The translations under genes and the position numbers were made by a program. A model generated the notes under the pieces. That model saw nothing but the letters and a program-made list of their open reading frames with translations. It made no database searches and was not told the origin of the DNA. A stretch of DNA of 64,000 bases from Noviherbaspirillum sp. L7-7A (GTDB lineage: Bacteria > Pseudomonadota > Gammaproteobacteria > Burkholderiales > Burkholderiaceae_D), in the NCBI RefSeq assembly GCF_019052805.1, contig NZ_JAHQRJ010000001.1, forward strand, positions 3,410,001 to 3,474,000. The letters are read 5' to 3'. This document shows positions 18,777 through 28,300 of the stretch, one piece after another. How positions within the stretch are numbered: the stretch's first letter is position 1; each line of letters starts with the position of its first letter.

Positions 18777-20867
18777 ATGTCTTCAAAACCCCGTGAGTTC
18801 AGTGATTCCAATCCTGTCGATGCACTGTCGAGGTTGTGGATTTTGCGCATGCTCGTTCCATTGGGTGGCCACAAAGTGCTTGTCTCACGTAGCGGCTTTT
18901 CCAACAGTGCCTTGGCGCGCGCAGTCGGTGTCGGCGCCTGGCTCGATAATGACGAACTCGACTTCAATCCTTCCGCCGTGCACAAAAAGCTTCGGGAACT
19001 GCACCGCATGGCTGAGGAAAATGCTGCTGCGGCACGCTTGCCAGACACGCTGGTCGTGAACATGGCACGCCTCGGCGAGTTGGTCGGCCTGTCGCCAACT
19101 GACGCCCGGATCCTCGAATTTGCAGCGATGCTGCATCAGGATCGCCTCCTCGACGATAGCGCTGACACTCTCGGTTTGCTCAATTCGCTCAAGGTGATCG
19201 ACACACTGGCAAGGCTGCTCGACCTGAATGCCGACGACGTGCGAGCATCGATTAGCCCGCACGGAGTCCTGGCGCGCTCCGGCCTGCTGGCAGTAGACCG
19301 CGGCACCAATGATTACCTTCGCTCCAAACTGGATGTCCTGTCGGGGAGCTTCGTCGATCACATTGTGGCGTTTGAGGCCGATCCAATTTGCCTGTTGCGC
19401 GACACGATCAGTTCGAGCAAGCCGGCGAGTCTCACATTGAAGGACTACGGTCATCTCGACCAGGCTTTGGCGCTGCTCAGGCCTTATCTTGCAAACGCCT
19501 TGTCGTCCGGGCTCACCGGGGTGAACGTGTTTTTCCACGGCGCGCCGGGTATGGGGAAAAGTGAGCTGGCGCGTGCATTGGCTGCAGCCCTCGAATGCGA
19601 GCTGTTTGAGGTGGCAAGCGAAGACGCAGACGGTGATCCGGTCAACGGCGAACGCCGGCTGCGCGCTTACCGCGCTGCGCAAAGTTTCTTTTGCCAGCGC
19701 AAGGCCATGATCTTGTTCGACGAGGTAGAAGACGTATTCGACAATGGGGATGGCCCGTTTGGTAGGAAAAGCACAGCCCAACGTCGTAAGGCCTGGCTTA
19801 ACCGCACGCTGGAGCAAAACAAGGTGCCCACGCTGTGGCTATCGAATTCTATCGACGGAATTGATGCGGCCTTCATGCGGCGCTTTGATATGGTGATTGA
19901 GGTGCCGATCCCACCGCGTGCACAGCGCGAACGCATCGTGCGCGTTACGTGTAACGACCTGCTCGATGATCAGGCCATCAAGCGGCTGGCAGAATCGGAG
20001 GTAGTAGCCCCGGCGGTAATCAGCAGGGCCGCCTCTGTCGTGCGGTCGATCCATGACCAGTTTGACGCAACCGGGGCCACGCGGGCATTGCAATATCTGG
20101 TCGATCAGTCACTCGAGGCGCAGGGACACTCGCCGCTACGCGTAGGCGATGCGAACCGCCTGCCGGCTGGCTATGACGCGTCGCTCATCAATGCGAACGT
20201 TGACCTGTGCCGGCTGGCCGACGGCTTGGCCAAGACCCGATCGGGCAGGCTCTGTTTGTACGGCCCGCCCGGGACAGGCAAGACGGCCTATGGTCGCTGG
20301 CTGGCTCAGTACTTGGGAATGCCGCTCACGCTGTATAGCGCATCCGAATTGATGTCAAAATGGGTAGGCGAAAGCGAGAAAAACATTGCAGGGGCATTCC
20401 GTCAAGCTGAGCGCGACAACGCGCTGTTGCTGATCGACGAAGTGGACAGTTTTCTGCAGGACCGCGCCCACGCCCGACAGTCTTGGGAAGCGACGATGGT
20501 CAACGAAATGTTGACGCAGCTGGAGTCGTTTTCTGGGGTATTCGTTGCCTCGACCAACCTGATGGATGGTCTGGATCCAGCCGCACTGCGTCGGTTCGAT
20601 CTGAAGATCGCTTTCGATTTCCTGCTGCCGAACCAGGCTGCTACGCTGCTTGAAAGCTACTGCAAAGCTCTTTCCCTGACTGCACCTGAACTCACCGAAC
20701 TCGAACAGGTACGCCATTTGCGCTCAGCCACGCCCGGCGACTTTGCAACCGTCGCCCGGCGGCATCGGTTCGCACCGATCGTCTCACCGGCCGAATTGGT
20801 GGCTGCCGTGGAAACAGAGTGCCGTCTGAAAGAGCGCAAATCGTCAGGAATTGGCTTTGTGTACTGA
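18777..20867 (+). CDS. Tandem AAA+ ATPase
   Basis: Large ATPase of 696 residues from the ATG at 18777, which follows TAAGGAAAA; earlier starts lack ribosome sites. A helical N-domain (about 1-220) precedes two AAA+ modules: Walker A GAPGMGKSE at about 255 with Walker B LFDEVED near 313, and Walker A GPPGTGKTA at about 496 with Walker B LLIDEVDSF near 550. The second module has RRFDLK-type arginine fingers and resembles Cdc48/FtsH-class domains. The first Walker B contains DEVED. No protease or nuclease domain is fused. Divergent from the WYL-controlled genes, it is the probable core of an undescribed cassette; remodelling or unfolding of a target is inference. Confidence 0.85.
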   Translation: MSSKPREFSDSNPVDALSRLWILRMLVPLGGHKVLVSRSGFSNSALARAVGVGAWLDNDELDFNPSAVHKKLRELHRMAEENAAAARLPDTLVVNMARLGELVGLSPTDARILEFAAMLHQDRLLDDSADTLGLLNSLKVIDTLARLLDLNADDVRASISPHGVLARSGLLAVDRGTNDYLRSKLDVLSGSFVDHIVAFEADPICLLRDTISSSKPASLTLKDYGHLDQALALLRPYLANALSSGLTGVNVFFHGAPGMGKSELARALAAALECELFEVASEDADGDPVNGERRLRAYRAAQSFFCQRKAMILFDEVEDVFDNGDGPFGRKSTAQRRKAWLNRTLEQNKVPTLWLSNSIDGIDAAFMRRFDMVIEVPIPPRAQRERIVRVTCNDLLDDQAIKRLAESEVVAPAVISRAASVVRSIHDQFDATGATRALQYLVDQSLEAQGHSPLRVGDANRLPAGYDASLINANVDLCRLADGLAKTRSGRLCLYGPPGTGKTAYGRWLAQYLGMPLTLYSASELMSKWVGESEKNIAGAFRQAERDNALLLIDEVDSFLQDRAHARQSWEATMVNEMLTQLESFSGVFVASTNLMDGLDPAALRRFDLKIAFDFLLPNQAATLLESYCKALSLTAPELTELEQVRHLRSATPGDFATVARRHRFAPIVSPAELVAAVETECRLKERKSSGIGFVY

Positions 20868-21131
20868 CCCTTTGAATGGTTCGCTTCGTCCCAACGATAA
20901 CAACCGAAATTGGGGCAGCTTGCGTAGTGTGGGTTACGACAGTCCACCAGATCGCCGCGCAAGCGCCAAAAATTGGCGTGCCGTGCTGCCCCAATTATCT
21001 TTTTAAACCGTTATAGATCTGCACCTAACATGATGCACCCAACCTATAAAAACCTCGAGAAAGCCACCGACGGAGCAAACGCTAACGTCTATTACGCAAG
21101 CGGTTCACCTGCTCCGCAAGGAAACCCAAGT

Positions 21132-21407
21132 ATGTACAAATATTTCTGGCGCGTTTTCAGTGCGCAATCTCCCTGGGAGGATGACGACTTCTTCACGCAC
21201 GCGCCAGTGCTGTGTGCTGCTGATTGCGAGAAGGAAGTGCAACGGCTATTGGCATTAAACCTTTCATGCCTGCTCTATGGATTCCGCCGTCCCCGGAAAG
21301 ATCCGGCCAATCCATGGGACATGAACAATCCGAAGTGGGCAAATGTGCAATTCGCGGTGTCGTGGGACGAAGATGTCGACCCGATTGTCACGGGTGGGCA
21401 CAAATAA
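21132..21407 (+). CDS. Hypothetical protein, 91 residues
   Basis: Small acidic, tryptophan-rich cytoplasmic protein. The start at 21132 is preferred because AAGGAAA lies 7 bases upstream; ATGs at 21030 or 21033 would extend it by about 34 residues. Features seen are YFWRVFSAQSPWEDDDFF, a CAADCEKEVQRLL helix and a C-terminal WANVQFAVSWDEDVDP. No family is recognised. It lies 117 bases before the membrane-protein gene on the same strand and may be cotranscribed with it. Confidence 0.55.
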   Translation: MYKYFWRVFSAQSPWEDDDFFTHAPVLCAADCEKEVQRLLALNLSCLLYGFRRPRKDPANPWDMNNPKWANVQFAVSWDEDVDPIVTGGHK

Positions 21408-21523
21408 CAGGTCTTTCTAGTGGTGCGTGGCTTCTTCGAATCTCAAAACCGGATCTTGGCGATTGCGACCGATAAAAATAGCCACGTTCTTCCGGGGAAA
21501 CCAAACATGTGCAGAGGGTGAAA

Positions 21524-22186
21524 ATGGATGTTGACGAATATGATTTCGAAAAAGAGGGAAACCACGATGCAGGCGGCGGAGCCTGGTGGATCTTCCTGAT
21601 TCCAATTGTCATCATCATCCTGACGTTCATTTGGTTCGGGTATTGGCTCGCAAAGAATGGTGCGAAATTTCGCACAGTTCAATTTTGGACAATCCCTTCG
21701 ACCTTCTTCCTGATGAACATGATTGGCGTATTACTCATCTTCCCGATGTCATTTCTGTACACGATGTTCACTGGTGATAAAGGGCCTGGCACATGGGTGT
21801 GGTCTAACTGGTGCGATCTCACCGTGTTCCCGATTTGGGGCCGTATCCTGTCATTCGTGTTTCGCATGGGCTTGACCGAGGCGGATTATGCGCTGAAGAT
21901 TCCCGTGGGAGCTGTGCTCACCTACCAGTTGATCCTGCTCTTTGGTGTTGGGCTCCGCATCTCTCGTCATTTGACAACTACTCTCATGGACATGGCAGTG
22001 GCAGTAAATGCCAAGCTGGCAGGGTACGACCCTTATGATGCCCGTGAAGTTCGGCTCAAAAATGACAAAGCCTATGCTGAGGCAGCAAAGCACTACAAGG
22101 AAACAGGCAAGCCACCTTTCTTTGGCTTCTTTGGCGTTTCGTTGGTCGGCACTTGGCCTAATGACATCTACCGATTCCTTAAATAG
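21524..22186 (+). CDS. Unknown multi-pass membrane protein
   Basis: Protein of 220 residues from the ATG at 21524 (GAGGGTG just upstream). An acidic N-terminal tail is followed by four likely membrane segments: WWIFLIPIVIIILTFIWFGY, then TIPSTFFLMNMIGVLLIFP, a weaker hydrophobic segment near FPIWGRILSFVF, and VGAVLTYQLILLFGVGLRI. A soluble tail with a GKPPFFGFFGVSLVGTWP motif ends it. Family not recognised. With the small gene upstream it may form a two-gene unit. Confidence 0.6.
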   Translation: MDVDEYDFEKEGNHDAGGGAWWIFLIPIVIIILTFIWFGYWLAKNGAKFRTVQFWTIPSTFFLMNMIGVLLIFPMSFLYTMFTGDKGPGTWVWSNWCDLTVFPIWGRILSFVFRMGLTEADYALKIPVGAVLTYQLILLFGVGLRISRHLTTTLMDMAVAVNAKLAGYDPYDAREVRLKNDKAYAEAAKHYKETGKPPFFGFFGVSLVGTWPNDIYRFLK

Positions 22187-22492
22187 ATTCCTTATGGGAG
22201 AGGCTTACACGAACCGCCGCGCTGTTGGGAAGGCCGCGCGTGGTTCTTATGGAGTACCGAAGCAGTTCGATGAACTGGAGTTTTTGTTATTGATGTGATG
22301 TACCAAATTTATAAAAGACTCCCTCCCTCCCTCTCTCCCTCCCTAAGGCGTCAGGAGAAATGGAAAGCAACGTAAATATTCTGGGTACATTTTGTCTAAC
22401 GGACGTGTTGTGGGATTAACAGGCTTCATAGAAACTGCCGATTTAAGACCGGCCGGTGAGGGAGGGAGGCAGTCTCCCATAAGCTGCATTCG
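22187..22492. other. About 306 bases with the first pyrimidine-tract inverted repeat
   Basis: No gene is supported. The stretch between convergent genes holds the CCCT-tract repeat described at 22321-22470. Confidence 0.5.
22321..22470. repeat. CCCT-tract inverted repeat, copy 1
   Basis: A 24-base pyrimidine tract made of CCCT units (22321-22344) is answered by the purine tract GTGAGGGAGGGAGGC at 22456-22470. The arms are imperfectly complementary and about 110 bases apart. Two closer and perfect relatives lie at 32323-32377 and 35753-35862. Confidence 0.7.
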
Positions 22493-23089
22493 TCAAAGGG
22501 TACTGCTTCTTATAATTGCATTTAGCCACGTATCACTTCGTCCGGGCCGCTGGTCGCCAGTAATCCAACTTTCAAGCAGCCTGCATTGTGCTGTAGATGG
22601 TAGAAGTTGTTCCAAGCTTCCCTCGGTAAGGTCAGTAAACCAGCGGCCATCCTTGATGCGGTCGACTTCTCCATGCTTGAAGGACAGGTACATGACCCCA
22701 CCCGGCTCAAGTGTGCTGAGTAATGCTGCCAACACTGGCGGCAATATATCGCGTTTGACGTGAAGCAGTGACGCGCAACACCAGATTGCGTCATACCGTC
22801 TCTCCAGCGATGTGTGTAAGAGTTCTTCGAAAAACATTTGTTTTACGCTGATGCCCGTGAGAGCACTTGCGCGTCGTGCCATTTCGGCAGAGCCGTCGAA
22901 TGCATCAACACTGTAGCCGCGTTGGACAAAAGCGAGCGTGTCACGCCCTGAGCCGCAGCCGGCGTCCAAAATCGAACCTCCTGTTCTAACTAAAGGGAGG
23001 AACCGCTCATAAATCGCATCCATGTTGGTTGTAACAGTATCCCCAACAAATGCGTCGGCGTTGCGATCATAGAACTCAGTACTTTTCAT
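22493..23089 (-). CDS. Class I SAM-dependent methyltransferase
   Basis: Soluble methyltransferase of 198 residues. Motif I SILDAGCGSGRDTLAFV (about 40-56), the acidic end of beta-2 in VDAFDGSAEMARRA, and motif IV-like DAIWCCASLLHV are clear. There is no DPPY/NPPY motif, so it is unlikely to be a DNA adenine or cytosine-N4 methylase; small-molecule or protein methylation is likelier. Its ATG overlaps the stop of the upstream GIY-YIG-like gene by 4 bases, so the two are coupled. Confidence 0.87.
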   Translation of the reverse strand: MKSTEFYDRNADAFVGDTVTTNMDAIYERFLPLVRTGGSILDAGCGSGRDTLAFVQRGYSVDAFDGSAEMARRASALTGISVKQMFFEELLHTSLERRYDAIWCCASLLHVKRDILPPVLAALLSTLEPGGVMYLSFKHGEVDRIKDGRWFTDLTEGSLEQLLPSTAQCRLLESWITGDQRPGRSDTWLNAIIRSSTL

Positions 23090-23796
23090 TGTTCTGCTAA
23101 AAGTGTGGGCAGTTCCGCGTGAGGAGAAGGCCAGTTGACGCCTTCGTTGTTGAGCAGGACATCTGGGAACAGCTCGGATGCTACGCCAATCAGCAAATAC
23201 TCCTCAAACGAGAGAAAGCAAGAACCAAAGTCGTTCCAGATGTTGTAAGAATCCGGTGTCCACGCAGTGGCCCAAAAATACACGGGACGGCGGAGTGTAG
23301 GCGTCAGTGTGGGGGCGTCCGAGAACAGACGCTGCGCCCAACGGCGATACTTCTGTACGACCTTCTCCGAGGCATGCCCTGGACAAGCAGCGGCGCTGAG
23401 GTCACCGATGTGGTATGCATAACCCGAGCCCCAGCGGGCGAACTTGGACATGTCCGTCTCGATGCCTAGTAGGTTAGCCGAGATATTGCCTCCGCCCTTG
23501 CCATACTTGCCGGCGCGGCCGATATACAAGGGCACGATCCTGCCTGAATTTTCCCGCCAATGCATCATGTAAAGCATACCCTCGCTACGGCTACCTTCCT
23601 GCATCACGGTAGAAGCGACCTTGCGGATCAGGCCCTCCATCTCGGGCGATCTGCATAGGATGCGCCGCCCGTCCTTACCAAAAGGTGCAGATGCGACCCT
23701 TCCAGAGGCATCACAGGAGAATAGTGGTACTCCGGAGTTGAGTATTTTGTGTTCTCTACAGAACCGGTCCCATAAAGCTAGCTTCTTCTCGCTCAT
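23086..23796 (-). CDS. Unknown protein with GIY-YIG-like motif
   Basis: Protein of 236 residues, first gene of the pair with the methyltransferase. GMLYMMHW (73-80) followed by LYIGRAGKYGKGG (90-102) fits the two-strand GIY-YIG pattern of that nuclease family, with an Arg soon after the YIG as expected. Conserved aromatic segments follow (FARWGSGYAYHIGDL, then RRPVYFWATAW) and a late acidic pair FEEYLL could supply the metal-binding Glu. Assignment is by motif only. It is divergent from the HNH gene at 23935, giving a compact three-gene nuclease/methyltransferase group. Confidence 0.5.
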   Translation of the reverse strand: MSEKKLALWDRFCREHKILNSGVPLFSCDASGRVASAPFGKDGRRILCRSPEMEGLIRKVASTVMQEGSRSEGMLYMMHWRENSGRIVPLYIGRAGKYGKGGGNISANLLGIETDMSKFARWGSGYAYHIGDLSAAACPGHASEKVVQKYRRWAQRLFSDAPTLTPTLRRPVYFWATAWTPDSYNIWNDFGSCFLSFEEYLLIGVASELFPDVLLNNEGVNWPSPHAELPTLLAEQ

Positions 23797-23934
23797 ATCA
23801 TCGAATTAGTAGCAACGGCATGGTGGCTTGTTACTGTAGCATCCACTGATAACTCTTGATTTCCTAGCACTAGATTGTAATTGAGAACTAGTGCAAGCTA
23901 GCAAACTCGACGATCAGTGTTCGAACCCCTTACC

Positions 23935-24948
23935 ATGCAACAGCACGATGATTTTTCCGCGAACGACTACTGGAAGGCGCTGATTCTCTATGGCCTGAAT
24001 CAGGCAACTTACAAGATCGCACTGGGTAAAACTCTGCTTTCCATGAGTGCCAAGGGATACAACCGTGTCCCCTGGGATGTGCTTTCTGCTGAATTCTTCG
24101 ATCAGTACCGCACCCGCCTCGAGGTTGAGGACCGGATGCCACAGCAAGCTACTCCAGGGCGGCGGACCACTATGGAACGGATTTTCAGTTCATTCCAAAT
24201 ACGGCAAAACCTTGACGGGGCGATCAGCGAAGTAGGGGCCACAGCCTTTGAGGATGTTGTTCCGCGCTTTCATAATCTTGTAGGCATGGAGGGCATTCAA
24301 GGAAAGTTCTACCGCTTCGAATTCGGACGTTACCTTGAGCTGACAGACGCGCTACATACTGTAAGAGAAGAGCAGGAAAACGCACTCCACGCTGAGCTAG
24401 ATGCCAGATGGGGGCTGCTCGAAGGTGCTTTCTCAATTGCAGCAGGCAACTACCGCTTAGCCAACGACGTTCGGGAAATCTATTTAACAGGCGCATACAA
24501 GAGAAAGCCATTGACCGGGAATATTTCCTTCCTCCAAGGCTATCAAGGCAACATCTGCTTTTACTGTGGCATGGAGATGCAGCCCGGCGACATTGACGTC
24601 GACCACGTGCTTCCACGTCAAGTGCTGCAGCACGACGAGATTTGGAACCTAGTACTGGCTCACCGCGCTTGTAATGTGCGTAAGCTAGACCGCATAGTAG
24701 GTGAGCACTTCATTCTCAAGCTCATCGCAAGAAACGAAAATATCATGGGCAGTAACCATCCATGGAAAAAGCGGATAGCCAGCGTGCTTGGTGCTACCTC
24801 CACCGCAAGAGCAAAGGAACTCTACTGGCACTATGGGAATGTGAAAATGGTTCTTGGGTCGAATTATTGGGGAGGAACGGAGGGATACAATCCTGGAAGC
24901 GATCCCTTTTATCGGCGGTTGATCACAAGACTCAATAACCGGGGTTAG
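23935..24948 (+). CDS. HNH endonuclease domain protein
   Basis: Protein of 337 residues from the ATG at 23935 (GTG at 23917 is possible; neither has a clear ribosome site). A long N-terminal region of unknown fold is followed by an HNH module at about residues 200-255: ICFYCGMEM with CxxC, DVDHVLPRQV with the Asp-His pair, and NLVLAHRACNVRK with the Asn and last Cys. One zinc Cys pair appears incomplete (a single Cys in RACN). Divergent from the GIY-YIG-like gene across about 140 bases. Probably a defence or mobile-element nuclease. Confidence 0.78.
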   Translation: MQQHDDFSANDYWKALILYGLNQATYKIALGKTLLSMSAKGYNRVPWDVLSAEFFDQYRTRLEVEDRMPQQATPGRRTTMERIFSSFQIRQNLDGAISEVGATAFEDVVPRFHNLVGMEGIQGKFYRFEFGRYLELTDALHTVREEQENALHAELDARWGLLEGAFSIAAGNYRLANDVREIYLTGAYKRKPLTGNISFLQGYQGNICFYCGMEMQPGDIDVDHVLPRQVLQHDEIWNLVLAHRACNVRKLDRIVGEHFILKLIARNENIMGSNHPWKKRIASVLGATSTARAKELYWHYGNVKMVLGSNYWGGTEGYNPGSDPFYRRLITRLNNRG

Positions 24949-25326
24949 TGCCTGAGGCGGTCCGACTTGCTGACTGCCCGTTTCGCATCAAATAGCGAGT
25001 CAGCAATTGGTCTGAGTTCGGCCAATTGCAGTCATTCAGCTCTCCCAGGTAGCACCCAGGTGCCGGACGCCCGAGGCGCAGTTCACATAACACCATCGAC
25101 CGCTCGAACCAATTGGCTATATCCCGCTGGCAGAAGTTAAGGCAAACTATTGCCGGCAGCTAACCGATCAGGTCGAAATGGCCTGACTGAAACCAACTGG
25201 TCTCCTCAAGAACTGGGGACGGTTCAAAGTGCTTTGGTGGCCCCAATCACGTGAGTTTGTTGAAGATTAGAGGAAACTTCCTCGTTTTCGGTGCTGCGGA
25301 ACTTAAAGCAAGACGCAAGGGGATAT
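24949..25326. other. About 380 bases, no gene seen
   Basis: Upstream region of the 1263-residue gene. No ORF, tRNA piece or repeat was recognised. Confidence 0.5.
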
Positions 25327-28300
25327 ATGGGAAAGAAGTCGCGCGAGAAGCATGAACGTCGGGAGCGCGCTGAGGCGAGTAATGCAGCGACGTCGCTGCT
25401 AAAACAGATGCAGGACTTCCGCAGTAGATCAGAGCAACAGGAGGAGGTCGACTTGCACTTCCAGCGTGACGTAGTGGCTGTAGAGGCGGTACTACATAAG
25501 TACGTGCGCTTCGATGCCGCTGTAGCAGTGGCCGTATCAGACCTTTGGCCGCCGAATGTGGCTAGCCCGGTCAAGCACCTGTTTGCCTGGGCAGTGCTCC
25601 TGGGTCTTCAGAGCGACTCGAACGACGCGCAGCCAATCCAGACTCACGAAGAATTCGCCCGCTTTCTGACGGAGCTCTACGCGGCCTGGCCGCAGTTCCC
25701 GACTCTAGAGGACTTCCCCATCGAAGCAGATTGGGACCGAGTTCGTGTCCCCCTTGGCGATAGCTACGTGCCGATGTTCTACGGCAGCTGCGTCGAGCGG
25801 CTTCCAGACTTTGTGCAGGCATTCCGCATCACGCATGCCGGCAACCAGGCAGCACTGGCCGACATGGACTTTGCTGTCGCTCTGCACGCTGACCTGATTG
25901 GGGCAGTGCCGAGCCCGGCTGGCGCTGTAATCCCGGAGCCTGACCACGGTCACGTGGAGGTGCCGCCTAAGGAATTCTGGGCCTCGTGCTGTGCGGCGCT
26001 CCAAAGCACAGGCGCTCGGGTCGCCAAATGGCGAGCCAACGCAAGCGCCAAGCTGGTCGCTTCCATGGGTACGTACAAGGCGCCACTGACTTGGGCGTCG
26101 TTTGGGAACGCTGTCCTCACGGGCGGAGCCCTGCCGTTCTTGGGAGTAGGGCAAGGCGAAACGTGGGTTCCAGTCTCGTTGCGGAGTGGACCAGCGGTCA
26201 TCATCGACCACTGGGCTGAAGTCGGGCCACCAGGCGTCACCGCGCATACCCATAAGGGTGTTGGCCGCTATGTTGCCGCCCGACTGCGGCATGTGACCGT
26301 CGGCCCGATGAGGCTGATGGTCAGCCGACAAGAATTCCCAGCCCTGACCGTCAGCTGCACCACCACCGGGGGCTCAAAGGTGCATCTGTTCTGCACCTGC
26401 GACCATCAGTCACTTCAGGCCGCCGGCGCCGCTGCTTCCGCGGTCTATGCAGCTCTTCGCAGCGGCGGTGTCCTAAACCTGCGAATGGGCGATGGACAGG
26501 GTCTTGCTTTTGGCCGAGGTGAGCAGGGCGGCCCCGGAGCGGACGATGTACAGATAGTCATCGTCCTGACGCAGTCCGGTACTGGTTTCAACATGCTTGA
26601 CGCACCCAAGCTGCCCACGAGGGTCATACCCTTGGGTGACTTGGTCAGTATCTTCGATGACCTTGAGGACATGCAAGAGCTGGAGCAGTTCTGGAGTTTT
26701 GCGGACACACACCGGGGAGCGCTGTCGCCCTTCTCCCGCGCGCTTGCTGACCTCTTCGGGACGTTCAAGGACACGCACGGGGTCCTAGTAGAGGGAGCCA
26801 TCAACCCGACGATGATTATGCTAGACCCGCATTGGGGCAGCGGGTGGCGCTTCCGTAGCCTGGCCAAGTTCTGGGCGTCGGCGCCGCCGCGCTTCCCGGA
26901 CGGGTCTCCTGGATGGCGCGTGAACCACACCGCCAAGGGGGTCGTTGAACTTTGCTCGCGTCACCATGCTGCGATGGCGTACTCCACCCAAGTCGGCTCC
27001 TGCACCGTCCAAGCAACGGTGACAATGGAGCCCGGGTTGGAGGTCGAAGACGCCAAGATGGCGGACATGTTCGCGCAGATGGTCATCGACGCGCTTCATG
27101 AGTGTGCGGGCGACTTTCAATCGGAAGCGCTATTTCAACGACAGCAGCTGGTCTTCGCCTGCCGCGTCGCCAAGAAGGGGCGTGATAACGGAGAGCAGTC
27201 CCCGGCGCCTCAGGAAAACTTCGAGAAAATAGTGCTGTCTGCCACCGGACGCGTGGGGAACCCAGCTCGCGTTGAACTGAGACTGCATGCAACCGCCATA
27301 CAGGCTGGTCTGAACGGGGCGCGGAACGCAGCCTTCGAGGCCCGCTGCCTTCAAGAGACATTTTTCGCCTGCACAGCGTCACTAGGCATCACTGCCCCGC
27401 AGAACCTCGCATCCCGACTGGCGGGCCTTGCGGCGAGCCCCGCACGGTACCATCTGGAGGTGGTGGAGCGGACGATAGACGTGCCCGACTTTGCTGACCC
27501 AATCGTTCCGACACCAACGGAGTACAAGCTCGCGCGCAAGGCACTGGCCGTCGTGATGAAGGAAAGTGGGCTCGAGCCTGGCCGCTACGAGCTGCACGAG
27601 GCAAAGGTTCGCATCGACGCGGCTCGAGAGCGCTTTCGCCTTCATCTCGAAAAGCGGCTTGCGCCTCTGGACAGGGAGATGCTGGCCATGGCCTGTGTCG
27701 AGCAGCACGACGGCTTACTTCTCGCCAGGCGCATCCGCGAGACCCGAGTACACCAGAGCCGCGTTCATCAGGTCGACTACGACCGCTTGGAAGCTCTCTC
27801 CGAGGCTCGGAAGGAGTTTGAAAGCGCCGCTCGCAACTACCGCTACCTGCTGGAGAAGACGGTCAACTCCACCACGAGTGGCCTGGAGCGAATCACGCCG
27901 CAGCTCCTGCGAGAGCTTATCGGGTTGGTTGACTGGTACATGGTTCTTGCGGGAGCCAGCGACGTTCTGCACAACCAGGTTGACGTAAGCGGCGTAGACA
28001 TCGACGACCAGTTCGTCCCCGAGGTCTTTTACTCCGAAACTTGGCAGGAGCAAGAGGAAGGGTACGCGCACGAGTTGGCGAGGATCAGGCTAGGTGAGGG
28101 CATCAAGAATGCCGACGCCGTGGAGGGAGCAGCCGCGGAGCTTCTGGTGAGCGAAGAGCTCCAGAAAGCATTCCGGGCTGACGTGGGGTTCGAGTTGCAG
28201 CAGCTCCTGCAGGCCCTGACCGTGTTCACCCAGCCGGTGAGTCATGGCTTGGGGGGCGACTTGGCGCTGTTCTACTTAGGAGAACCGGACCGCCTTGCAA

